The notes below the pieces were generated by a model. It saw only the letters and a program-made list of their open reading frames with translations. It made no database searches and was not told the origin of the DNA. A program made the translations under genes and the position numbers. Shown here in pieces: positions 17,208 to 25,012 of a stretch of DNA of 64,000 nucleotides (position 1 is the stretch's first letter; the number at the start of each line of letters is the position of its first letter). Source of the stretch: Bradyrhizobium sp. 170. Lineage in GTDB: Bacteria; Pseudomonadota; Alphaproteobacteria; Rhizobiales; Xanthobacteraceae. The stretch lies in the NCBI RefSeq assembly GCF_023101085.1, contig NZ_CP064703.1:7378001-7442000 (forward strand), in the 5' to 3' direction.

Positions 17208-17471
17208 ATGAAGTTGAATTCCAAGTCCGGTGCGACGCTCGCCGCTGCCGCCGCTACCCTGTTCCTCGCCGGCTCGGTGGTGTCGACAGTGTCGACATCA
17301 GCGAACGCCGCCGCGGGCAAGTGCATGGCCGGCAACGCCTGCAAGGGCCAGAGCGCTTGCAAGGGCTCGGCCAATGCCTGCAAGGGCCAGAACGCCTGCA
17401 AGGGCACCGGCTTCTCGATGGCCTCCGAAAAGGAGTGCGCCGCCAAGGGTGCCAAGTTCGTCAAGGGCTGA
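17208..17471 (+). CDS. cysteine-rich secreted peptide precursor, bufferin/HvfA-like (copy 1)
   Basis: An 87-residue peptide with an N-terminal signal sequence (hydrophobic 10-25, cleavage near ANA/AAG). The region after cleavage has six cysteines (C39, C45, C51, C58, C64, C77), four of them in ACKG repeats. There is no cysteine in the signal peptide. This layout matches RiPP copper metallophores of the bufferin/HvfA type, whose cysteines are converted to heterocycles by DUF692/DUF2063 enzymes. Those enzymes are encoded just downstream. The GAGGAG ribosome binding site fixes the ATG at 17208. It has its own ECF-type promoter and its own terminator. Confidence 0.85.
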   Translation: MKLNSKSGATLAAAAATLFLAGSVVSTVSTSANAAAGKCMAGNACKGQSACKGSANACKGQNACKGTGFSMASEKECAAKGAKFVKG

Positions 17472-17491
17472 TCGGCGGACAGGTGCGAGGG

Positions 17492-17516
17492 AGGGCCCGG
17501 CGCTGTGCCGGGCCCT
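17492..17516 (+). terminator. hairpin terminator after bufferin-like copy 1
   Basis: A perfect 10-bp stem (AGGGCCCGGC with GCCGGGCCCT) and a 5-base loop, starting 20 bases after the stop. It is followed by CGTTGTTT, a weak T tract. It probably ends a short, abundant precursor transcript or lets only part of the transcripts continue. Confidence 0.7.
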
Positions 17517-17558
17517 CGTTGTTTCGACCCGGCGGCTGAAATAAATTCGGCCCCGCGT

Positions 17559-17584
17559 GTAACCAGGGCCAGATCCACCGCGTA
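17559..17584 (+). promoter_or_regulatory. ECF-type promoter of second bufferin-like gene (GTAACC-N16-CGTA)
   Basis: GTAACC at 17559-17564 and CGTA at 17581-17584 are separated by 16 bases. This is the same arrangement as upstream of copy 1, although the 16 bases between are unrelated. It lies 83 bases before the copy 2 start. Confidence 0.7.
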
Positions 17585-17666
17585 ACTATCTCCGGGTGCC
17601 GTTTGTTGGCTGGAACTGTCGCTGCTTGCGGGCGATGCACCCTCACACTTCTCTTGGAGGATACCC

Positions 17667-17924
17667 ATGAAGATGACATCCAAGTCCGGCACCGCCATTG
17701 CCGCCGCCGCCGCCACCCTGTTCCTGGCGGGCGCCACCATGTCGAGCCCTACCTACGCAGCCGGCGAAGGCAAGTGCGTCGGCGCCAATGCCTGCAAGGG
17801 CCAGAGCGCATGCAAGGGCGGGGCAAATGCCTGCAAGGGCCAGAACGCCTGCAAGGGCCAGGGCTTCTCCGCCATGACCAAGGAAAAGTGCGACGCCGCC
17901 AAGGGCAAGTTCATGCCGTCCTAG
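17667..17924 (+). CDS. cysteine-rich secreted peptide precursor, bufferin/HvfA-like (copy 2)
   Basis: An 85-residue paralogue of the preceding peptide. The signal sequence is similar (cleavage near TYA/AGE) and six cysteines (C37, C43, C49, C56, C62, C75) have exactly the same spacing as in copy 1. The ACKGQ repeats are nearly identical while the C-terminal tails differ (KFVKG versus KFMPS). The ribosome binding site is CTTGGAGG. A second hairpin separates it from the DUF692 gene. Most likely it is a second substrate for the same maturation enzymes. Confidence 0.85.
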   Translation: MKMTSKSGTAIAAAAATLFLAGATMSSPTYAAGEGKCVGANACKGQSACKGGANACKGQNACKGQGFSAMTKEKCDAAKGKFMPS

Positions 17925-17936
17925 TGGCGGTCCGAT

Positions 17937-17962
17937 CGAGGCCCGGTGTAGGCCGGGCCTCG
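17937..17962 (+). terminator. hairpin between second precursor and DUF692 gene, possible attenuator
   Basis: A perfect 10-bp stem (CGAGGCCCGG with CCGGGCCTCG) around a 6-base loop, 13 bases after the copy 2 stop. No T tract follows and no promoter is visible before the DUF692 gene. Partial termination or mRNA end protection that keeps precursor levels above enzyme levels is the likely role. Confidence 0.6.
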
Positions 17963-18031
17963 CATCCATGCTAGGTTGAGCGTACAGTTTGGGACACGCC
18001 TCGTTTGGCGGAGCCCTTCGACGGAGACGAG

Positions 18032-18937
18032 ATGAACGTCGCGAGCAGATTGCCAGACACTTCGGCGGCCGCGCTTGCAGACCGTCCAGCGACATCGGCC
18101 AAGCCGCCCTTCCTCGGTTTCGGGCTCGGCCTGCGCCACCAGCATTACGACGAAATCCTGGGCGGCAATCCGCCGATCGACTGGTTCGAGGTCATCAGCG
18201 AAAATTACATGCTGCCCGGCGGCCAGCCGCTGCGTACGCTCGATCGCATTTGCGAACGCTATCCCGTGGTGATGCACGGCGTGTCGATGTCGATCGCCTC
18301 CACCGCGCCGCCGAATTTCGAATATCTGCAAGCCCTGAAGGACCTCGCCGGACGCGTCGAGCCGAAATGGGTATCGGACCATCTGTGCTGGACCGGCGTG
18401 CACGGCAAGAACCTGCATGATCTCCTGCCGATCCCCTACACAAGGGAAGCCCTCGATCACGTCGTCAGCCGCGTCCAGCTGGTGCAGGACTTCCTCGGCC
18501 GCGCCATCGTGCTGGAGAATGTCTCGACCTACGTTCAGTTCAACAATTCCGAAATGACGGAATGGGAATTCCTGTCCGAGCTGTCGCGACGCGCCGGATG
18601 CTGGCTGTTGTTCGACGTCAACAACGTCTATGTCAGCGCCTTCAACCACGGCTACGATCCCTTGACCTTCCTCAATGGAATTCCGGCGGATCGCGTGGTG
18701 CAGTTTCACATGGCCGGCCACAGCCACATGGGCACCCATATCATCGACACCCACGACCACCCGGTGTGCGAGGATGTCTGGGAGCTCTATGCCGCAGCCC
18801 TGAAACGCTTTGGCCGGGTCTCGACCATGATCGAGCGCGACGACAACATTCCGCCGCTCGACGAACTGCTGATCGAGATTGCCAGGACCCGCGAGATGGC
18901 CGAAAAAATTCTGCCGGCAGGCAGGCAGACGGGATGA
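18032..18937 (+). CDS. bufB: DUF692 multinuclear iron enzyme, BufB/MbnB/HvfB-like
   Basis: A 301-residue DUF692 TIM-barrel protein. Relatives (MbnB, HvfB, BufB) hold two or three irons and oxidise cysteines of a precursor peptide to oxazolone/thioamide or thiooxazole groups. Conserved acidic and histidine positions that fit metal ligands are H82, H117, E162, D195, H226, D239 and H241. The ATG at 18032 has GGAG; an upstream TTG is less likely. Its last bases overlap the start of the DUF2063 gene (ATGA), which indicates a heteromeric enzyme made in equal amounts. Confidence 0.9.
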   Translation: MNVASRLPDTSAAALADRPATSAKPPFLGFGLGLRHQHYDEILGGNPPIDWFEVISENYMLPGGQPLRTLDRICERYPVVMHGVSMSIASTAPPNFEYLQALKDLAGRVEPKWVSDHLCWTGVHGKNLHDLLPIPYTREALDHVVSRVQLVQDFLGRAIVLENVSTYVQFNNSEMTEWEFLSELSRRAGCWLLFDVNNVYVSAFNHGYDPLTFLNGIPADRVVQFHMAGHSHMGTHIIDTHDHPVCEDVWELYAAALKRFGRVSTMIERDDNIPPLDELLIEIARTREMAEKILPAGRQTG

Positions 18938-19719
18938 GCGACTTCGCGCGACAGCAGGCCGAGTTTCAGCGCGGCATCCTTGATGGCGACGAAAAGGTGC
19001 TGGCTGAAATCCTCGACAGTCCGCGGGAGAAGCGCGAGGTGCTGTTCGGCGTCTATCGCTATGCCTATGGCTCGCGGCTGGTCGAGGCCATGCGCAACGA
19101 CCATGAGCTGCTGCATCTTTATCTCGGCGACGAGATGTTCGATGAGATGGGCCACGCTTACGTCAAGGCGCGCCCGTCCGGGCATCCGAACCTGCGCTGG
19201 TTCTCGCAAGGCCTGCCGGAGTTCCTGAAATCGACCGCGCCCTACGCCGACCATCCCGAGCTGTCCGATCTCGCCGCACTCGAAAAGGCGCTCAACGACG
19301 CCTTCGATGCCGCGGAAGGCAAGGTTGTCGAGCTGACCGACATGGCGGGCTTTGCGCCGGAAGCATGGTCCGGCCTCCGATTCCGGCCGCATCCCACTGC
19401 ATCCAGGCTCGACGTTGCGACCAACGCGGCCGCGATCTGGCTCGCGCTCAAGAACGACGAAGCGCCGCCGGACGCGGCCGGACTGGAGCAGCCCGCGCAT
19501 CTCCTGGTCTGGCGCCAGGACGTCACGCCGATGTTCCGCGAACTTTCGGCGGAGGAGGCGATGATGTGGGATGAGGCCGCGAACGGCATTCCGTTCGGCG
19601 TGCTCTGCGAAATGCTCGCGACCTATGACGACCCCGGCAGCGCGGCGGGCCGCGGCGCGGGCTATCTGCACGGCTGGATCACGGCAGGACTTTTGACGGA
19701 TGTTTCCGTCGGCTCATGA
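18934..19719 (+). CDS. bufC: DUF2063 partner protein, BufC/HvfC-like
   Basis: A 261-residue protein that begins with the DUF2063 DNA-binding-like domain (FARQQAEFQRGILDGD, then VYRYAYGSRLVEAM), the family of HvfC and BufC. These proteins pair with the DUF692 enzyme and recruit the precursor peptide. The start overlaps the DUF692 stop by ATGA, and its own stop overlaps the next start the same way. The function is therefore assigned from family and position together. Confidence 0.88.
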   Translation: MSDFARQQAEFQRGILDGDEKVLAEILDSPREKREVLFGVYRYAYGSRLVEAMRNDHELLHLYLGDEMFDEMGHAYVKARPSGHPNLRWFSQGLPEFLKSTAPYADHPELSDLAALEKALNDAFDAAEGKVVELTDMAGFAPEAWSGLRFRPHPTASRLDVATNAAAIWLALKNDEAPPDAAGLEQPAHLLVWRQDVTPMFRELSAEEAMMWDEAANGIPFGVLCEMLATYDDPGSAAGRGAGYLHGWITAGLLTDVSVGS

Positions 19720-20525
19720 AGGGGAGCGCTCGGCGAATGGGAATAGACACCGATCGCCATTTCATCGAGCGCATGCATTGGGATGAAGTCGCGCGGCGCA
19801 TCGGTGATGGCGCGGTGGCAATATTGCCGATCGGCGCCGCAGCCAAGCAGCACGGCTTCCACCTCCCCCTCAATACCGACCGCATTCAGGCCGAATGGCT
19901 CGCAGGCAGGATGGCGGAAAAAATCGACGCGCTGATCTGGCCGACGCTGACCTACGGCCATTACCCTGCCTTCGTCGATTATGCCGGCAGCAGCAGCCTT
20001 TCGATTTCGACCTTCGAGGCGCTCGTGCGCGAGGTTGCGGGCCAGATTCTCGGCAGCGGATGCGCAAAGCTGCTCGTGCTCAATACCGGGATCAGCACGC
20101 TGGCGCCGGTCGACCGCGCGCTGGCGCGCCTTGCGAGCGAGCGGGTCAAGCATTTGTGGATCCACGAAGGTCCGCGCTATCCCCGCGTGGCCAGGCAATT
20201 GGCCGAGCAGAGCCATGGCAGCCATGCCGACGAACTGGAAACGTCGCTGATGCTGGCGCTGGCGCCACATCTGGTCGACATGACGCGCGCCGAAGCCAGC
20301 CCCGAGTTGAAACAGGAGATGCCGGGCGCATTGACGCCGTCGGACCCGAATTCGCCAAACTACAGCCGCTCCGGCAGCTATGGCGATCCGACACGGGCGA
20401 CATCGGCCAAGGGCGAAGCCTTGCTCGCCGCCATGCTAGACGACCTCCACGAACAGGCCGCCGCGTTCATCGCGCAAGGCACCGAGCAGCACCGGCCGGC
20501 CACGGTGCAAAGCGTGCTGAGATGA
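19716..20525 (+). CDS. creatininase-family protein with degenerate metal site
   Basis: A 269-residue creatininase-fold protein. In active members a dinuclear metal site is built from the ExHG...D motif and NGHxxN. Here the first glutamate is Lys (K44 in KQHGFHLPLNTD), H46 and D55 are kept, and the usual NGHGGN block reads NTGISTL, so the histidine is lost. HADE (170-173) near the usual HAGE is present. The family includes MftE, which trims the mycofactocin RiPP precursor, so a leader-processing or binding role in bufferin maturation is plausible. ATGA overlaps link it to the genes on both sides. An alternative ATG at 19737 has a better ribosome binding site. Confidence 0.82.
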   Translation: MKGSARRMGIDTDRHFIERMHWDEVARRIGDGAVAILPIGAAAKQHGFHLPLNTDRIQAEWLAGRMAEKIDALIWPTLTYGHYPAFVDYAGSSSLSISTFEALVREVAGQILGSGCAKLLVLNTGISTLAPVDRALARLASERVKHLWIHEGPRYPRVARQLAEQSHGSHADELETSLMLALAPHLVDMTRAEASPELKQEMPGALTPSDPNSPNYSRSGSYGDPTRATSAKGEALLAAMLDDLHEQAAAFIAQGTEQHRPATVQSVLR

Positions 20526-21511
20526 AAACCGCCAGCGCCTTTCGCTGGACCGTTGCCGCCGCCGTCCTCGCCGCGATACTGGCCAGCGCCCTGTCGTTCC
20601 GCGCCGACGCGCAATCGGAATATATGCGCGGCGACCGCATGCCCTACGATGCGTTCGACCGGATGCCCAGGACCGATCTTGAAGTACCCGGCGGCACCAT
20701 CCACGTCGCATTCGCGCCGGGCGACATCACGCTCCCTAAGGAAAAGCTGCTCGGCTGGATCAGGATGTCGGCCCGGGCCGTCACGACCTATTATGGGCGG
20801 TTTCCCGTCAGCTCGCTGCGGCTGCTATTGGTGCCTGTCGATGGCGGGCGCATCCGCGGCGGCACGACATGGGGCTATCGCGGCGCCGCCATTCGCATTC
20901 CGCTCGGCCGCGATTCCACCGAGGATGTCTTGCAGCGCGACTGGGTGATGGTGCACGAGATGGTGCACACCGCCCTGCCCGATATGCCCGATCGCTACGC
21001 CTGGCTGTCGGAGGGACTGGCCGTCTATGTCGAGCCGGTCGCGCGGGTGCAGGCCGGAGACCTTAACGCGCGGGAAATCTGGCAGGCGATGATGCGCGAC
21101 ATGCCGAAAGGCTTGCCGCAGGCCGGCGATCAGGGCCTCGACAACACGCCCACCTGGGGCCGCAAATACTGGGGCGGCGCGATGTTCTGCCTGCTGGCCG
21201 ATATCGAAATCCGCAAAGCGACGAATAATCGTCTCGGCTTGCAGGACGCGATGCGCGGCGTGCTCGCCGCCGGCGGCAATCATGCGCAGGACTGGCCGAT
21301 CGAGCGCATTCTTGAAACGGCCGACAAGGCCGTCGGCGTCGGCGTGCTGACCAGGCTTCACAACGAGATGGGGCCGAAGCCGGTGACGCCAGACCTCGCG
21401 GCACTATGGCGCGACCTCGGATTGAAGCGGATTGGCGAAGATATCGAATTCGACGACGCCGCGCCGCTCGCAGCGATCCGCAAGGCGATCACCGCGCGGC
21501 ACGTACAGTAA
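20522..21511 (+). CDS. secreted zinc metallopeptidase (HExxH...E, gluzincin-like)
   Basis: A 329-residue protein with a signal peptide (hydrophobic 9-25, cleavage near ADA/QSE), so periplasmic. The zinc motif is H145-E146-x2-H149 with E164 as third ligand in WLSEG, as in M1/gluzincin-like peptidases. The start overlaps the creatininase-like stop (ATGA), making it the fourth translationally coupled gene after the precursors. A peptidase exported to the compartment of the bufferin-like peptides may trim them or degrade damaged protein. Substrate evidence is absent. Confidence 0.83.
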   Translation: MKTASAFRWTVAAAVLAAILASALSFRADAQSEYMRGDRMPYDAFDRMPRTDLEVPGGTIHVAFAPGDITLPKEKLLGWIRMSARAVTTYYGRFPVSSLRLLLVPVDGGRIRGGTTWGYRGAAIRIPLGRDSTEDVLQRDWVMVHEMVHTALPDMPDRYAWLSEGLAVYVEPVARVQAGDLNAREIWQAMMRDMPKGLPQAGDQGLDNTPTWGRKYWGGAMFCLLADIEIRKATNNRLGLQDAMRGVLAAGGNHAQDWPIERILETADKAVGVGVLTRLHNEMGPKPVTPDLAALWRDLGLKRIGEDIEFDDAAPLAAIRKAITARHVQ

Positions 21512-21571
21512 GGCGCATAGAGAACACGATGATCCGGCAGCTAACGCCGCCGGACCACCCTGAGGTGAGCA

Positions 21572-22270
21572 TCAGAACCGGTAGCTGGCGCCGACGCGGA
21601 CGAAGTGCATCTCGTTGCGGAATTCAGTCCGGGTGCGGTCCCGGCTGGATAGCGTGGTGCTGCCATAATTAGCGTAGACATATTCACCGCGCCCGACGAA
21701 ATGCTTGGTGAAAGCATACTCGACGCCGCCGCCCGCTATCAGCCCGGCCTTGACCTGTTCGTCCCAGATAGTCTGCTCCAGGGTGTCGCACCCCTTCTGA
21801 ACGGTGTAGCGGTAGCCGTTGCCGATGCTGGCCACGCCGACACCGACCGCACCAAACGCCAGCAGGCGGTCGAACGCGTAGCCCGCGCGCAAGCGGGCAG
21901 AGCCGAATGCGCCGAACTTCGACAGCAACGCGCTGTCGCCAAAGATGTGCTCGTCCTGTGACGACGTCGACTTGCCCCAATCGAATTCGCCACCGATCAC
22001 AAAACGGTTGGCGAACTGATAGTTGTAGCCGCCATAGACGCCGACGGCGAAGCCGCCCGCCTGCCCCTCCGCATGGCGGCAAGCGCCATTTCGGCAGTAA
22101 TCAGCGGCCCACGCCGCATACGCTCCGCCGCCGTAAACGCCCGCATAGAATCCGGTCCAGTTGTAATGAGGCGAAGGCAGGTCCGGAATACGAAGTTCGG
22201 TGGCCTTCGCCGCCGGTCCTGCCAGTAAAAGGCCACAAGCCGCAACAATCCCCCAGGAAAGAAAACGCAT
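21572..22270 (-). CDS. outer-membrane beta-barrel protein (Omp25/31-like porin family)
   Basis: A 232-residue protein with a signal peptide (cleavage near AKA/TEL) and a small beta-barrel typical of rhizobial Omp25/31 proteins. It contains NWTGFYAGVYGGG near the N-terminus, alternating strands, GGEFDWG, RLRAGYAFDRLL, and a terminal strand ending in RVGASYRF with the C-terminal Phe needed for Bam insertion. It also has three cysteines, which is unusual for this family. The ATG at 22270 has a GAGGTG site. It converges with the metallopeptidase gene and is probably not functionally linked. Confidence 0.88.
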   Translation of the reverse strand: MRFLSWGIVAACGLLLAGPAAKATELRIPDLPSPHYNWTGFYAGVYGGGAYAAWAADYCRNGACRHAEGQAGGFAVGVYGGYNYQFANRFVIGGEFDWGKSTSSQDEHIFGDSALLSKFGAFGSARLRAGYAFDRLLAFGAVGVGVASIGNGYRYTVQKGCDTLEQTIWDEQVKAGLIAGGGVEYAFTKHFVGRGEYVYANYGSTTLSSRDRTRTEFRNEMHFVRVGASYRF

Positions 22271-22540
22271 CAACGCACCTCATCACGCACGACACACGCA
22301 ACACATGTTGCGGAACCAAGCTGAAGAGGGAACTTCGGGCGCGACGATGTTTAAGTCGGGCGGCGCTGTGTTGAAACGAGGCTATGTTTGGAACCAAACT
22401 GCGACGGCCGCCACAATGTACAACCCTTGAGCGAATAACGTCGTTGCGAGCCTTCGTCCACCACCAGCGGTTTCAGCGCGGAGGTGGCGGACCGCAGCGA
22501 AATGATGCGATGGGCCCAGATTCCAACATTCCGGGCGCCG

Positions 22541-23941
22541 CTACTTTTTTGACGCGCCCGCTGGTGCGGGCAGCAAGACGAGCGCCGCGACCAGCCCCGC
22601 CGCTGATGCCACTGCCGCTGCCGAGAACAGCCAGACGTAGCTGATCGCCGATTCCTGGATATGAAGCACCGCGCCGAGAACTGCGATGCCGACCGCGAAG
22701 CCAGCCTGGCGCATGACGACTGTCACAGCAGATGCCAGGCCAGCAAGATCCGGCGGCACAAGCGACACGGCCGCGCCGGACAGTTGCGGGTGAGCCAAAG
22801 CGACGCCGACCCCAATCGCGGCAATCCCGCAGAAAATCGGAATTAGCGGCGGCGCTGAACCATCTGAGATCAGCGCGATCGCAATGGTGGCATTGCCGGC
22901 TGCCAGAATCGCGAGCGCCAAGGCGAAGTGAAGCCGCCATCCCAGACGATCGACAAGCCGGCCGGCCAACGGCGGCAGGAACAGCATCGGCAGCGTGGCC
23001 GTCAGCAGCGCGATGCCGGCCACTTCCGAGGACCAGTCGAAGGCAGCAGCAAAGAAGAGTGGCAAGTAGACGAGGATCGACCAGTAGCCGATCGACACGG
23101 CGCACAGGAGGATCGCAATTCCGATCATGGCCCGCTGGACGAATATGCCGGGATCGAGGATCGGGTTGTCGCGGCTTCTCTGCTGTATGCCGAATGCAGC
23201 CAGAAACACCGCACTTAGCGCGAGACCCGCCACCATTTGTGACGTCGACGTGCGGCCATGCAACAGTGCCTCGACAAGCGCAGTAAGTGCGGAGGTAAAC
23301 AATACGACGCCCAGGGGGTCGAGCGGCCGGGGCACTGCCTCGCGCGCCTCCGCGACCAGCCGCGGTACGCCCCACGCGACCAAAGCGCAGGCTGGCAAGT
23401 TGATGAGGAAAATCCAGCGCCAGCCGATCCACGATGAGACAAGTCCGCCCATCGTTGGACCAAATGCCATCGCGACGCCGGACATGACACCAACCAAGGC
23501 AAACGCGTCTGTGCGCGCCCTTGCTTGCACATAGACGCTGGCGATCAGCGCGAAGCCGCCAGTCACGATGAATGCAGCTCCGATCCCCTGCAGTGCCCGA
23601 GCGACCAATAGCGTCGGTCCGTCCCATGCCATCCCGCACGCCAAAGACGCGAGAGCAAAGATGCCGTTACCAACAAGCATCGCCCGCCGTCGCCCATACC
23701 GATCCGCCAACGCCCCTGCAAACAACAAGCAGGCCGTGAAGGCCAAACTGTAGGCATCCATGACCCAGGCATATCCAGCAACGTCGAACCCGAGTTCTCG
23801 CGCAACCGTCGGCAACGCGATGACCACCGCCGTCACATCAAAGTTGGTGAGGAAACCCGCCATACCTAACAGCAGGGCCGGCGTCATGGATTGTACAGGC
23901 CGACCGGAGCCACCGTCGGACATACTTGTTGGTTGCATCAT
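22541..23941 (-). CDS. MFS multidrug exporter, DHA2 (EmrB/QacA) family
   Basis: A 466-residue proton-driven exporter with about 14 hydrophobic helices. Typical DHA2 motifs are FDVTAVVIALPTVARELG in TM1, LADRYGRRRAML in loop 2-3, and GPTMGGLVSSWIGWRWIF in TM5-6. It is divergent from a LysR regulator, 103 bases from the start used for that gene, the usual arrangement for a regulator-controlled exporter. The substrate is unknown. Confidence 0.9.
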   Translation of the reverse strand: MMQPTSMSDGGSGRPVQSMTPALLLGMAGFLTNFDVTAVVIALPTVARELGFDVAGYAWVMDAYSLAFTACLLFAGALADRYGRRRAMLVGNGIFALASLACGMAWDGPTLLVARALQGIGAAFIVTGGFALIASVYVQARARTDAFALVGVMSGVAMAFGPTMGGLVSSWIGWRWIFLINLPACALVAWGVPRLVAEAREAVPRPLDPLGVVLFTSALTALVEALLHGRTSTSQMVAGLALSAVFLAAFGIQQRSRDNPILDPGIFVQRAMIGIAILLCAVSIGYWSILVYLPLFFAAAFDWSSEVAGIALLTATLPMLFLPPLAGRLVDRLGWRLHFALALAILAAGNATIAIALISDGSAPPLIPIFCGIAAIGVGVALAHPQLSGAAVSLVPPDLAGLASAVTVVMRQAGFAVGIAVLGAVLHIQESAISYVWLFSAAAVASAAGLVAALVLLPAPAGASKK

Positions 23942-24044
23942 CGTGCGAGTTCTTACCTGCGTGACGGCTACTCGTGTCTTGGATTGCCGCTTTTTGCCAA
24001 CGCCAATTGTTCACATCGCCATGAATCTCGTTCATAGTGCCGGC

Positions 24045-24968
24045 ATGCGTGCTCTTCCCCCTTTTGATGGCCTGATTGCGTTCGACGCGGCGCTGCGTCA
24101 TCGCAGCATGACGCTCGCGGCCGGTGAGCTGGGGCTCACACAGAGCGCGATCAGCCATCGACTGAAGAAACTCGAGGGCTTTGTCGGCGCACGGTTGCTC
24201 GATCGGACAGGGGGCGGTCTGTTGCCGACCGCAGCCGGCGTCACCTTGGCCGAGGGACTCGGGCGGCTGCTTGACGAGATGGCCGAGCTGCGCGCCCGCT
24301 CGCGTGCGTCGGTGCGGCCGCTGACACTCAAGATCGGACTAGGCTCCGCCCTTGCGAACTACTGGCTGGTGCGGCGTCTGACCGCGTTTGCGTCCGCATA
24401 TCCCGATATTGCGATCGAACTCTGCATCATCGAAAGCGATGTTCAAGCGCGCGCCCTCGATCTTGACGTGCAGATCCGATGGCTTCCCAAAGTTGGCACA
24501 CGCGCCACATCGACCCAGCGCCTGTTGTTCGACGAGATGGTTTTCCCGGTTGCGATCCCGTCTCTGCTGCCGCGTGGGCGGCCATTGCGGGAGCCGCATG
24601 TGCTCGGGACTTTACCGGTACTGCACAAGGGCCTCGTTGGCCGGAACGACGGCGCGGAATGGTCGTGGCCGGTGTGGTTCGAACGACTGGGCGTCACGGC
24701 TCCCGTTCAGGCCGGGCTTCGCTTCGATAATCTCGGTACGGCAATCACTGCCGCCTTGCAGGGCAGCGGCGTCGTTCTAGCCAGGTCTTTGCTTGTTCAT
24801 GATGCGCTCGCGGAAAAGCGGCTTTGCCGCGTCGTGTCGTCGAACTGGGATATGACGTCCAGCAAGGCGCACGTCATCCGCTGGCCTGCCGCCCTGGCGA
24901 ATGACAGGCGTGTCGCACTGTTTGCCGACTGGGTTGTCAAGGAAGCGAAAAGAACATCCCTTCAATGA
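24045..24968 (+). CDS. LysR-family transcriptional regulator (GcvA-like)
   Basis: A LysR regulator of 307 residues from the start used here. The N-terminal winged helix includes FDGLIAFDAALRHRSMTLAA and the recognition region LTQSAISHRLKKLE. The effector-binding domain follows, with the GcvA-like LDVQIRW segment. The ATG at 24045 gives the canonical LPPFDGL start, though an ATG at 24021 is also possible and neither has a clear ribosome binding site. It most likely controls the divergent DHA2 exporter. Confidence 0.88.
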   Translation: MRALPPFDGLIAFDAALRHRSMTLAAGELGLTQSAISHRLKKLEGFVGARLLDRTGGGLLPTAAGVTLAEGLGRLLDEMAELRARSRASVRPLTLKIGLGSALANYWLVRRLTAFASAYPDIAIELCIIESDVQARALDLDVQIRWLPKVGTRATSTQRLLFDEMVFPVAIPSLLPRGRPLREPHVLGTLPVLHKGLVGRNDGAEWSWPVWFERLGVTAPVQAGLRFDNLGTAITAALQGSGVVLARSLLVHDALAEKRLCRVVSSNWDMTSSKAHVIRWPAALANDRRVALFADWVVKEAKRTSLQ

Positions 24969-25012
24969 AGGTGCATCACCGCTGACGTCCGCCCCCGCGT
25001 CAACGAATCCCT

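Noticed and set aside
17130..17539. 134-residue frame overlapping the first cysteine-rich peptide
   Set aside because: Different frame of the ACKG repeats giving Arg/Gly/Gln repeats. The signal peptide and ribosome binding site belong to the other frame.
22271..22540. Possible small gene in the gap between the porin and exporter genes
   Set aside because: Open frames here have no ribosome binding site or recognisable product; treated as a promoter region for the porin.
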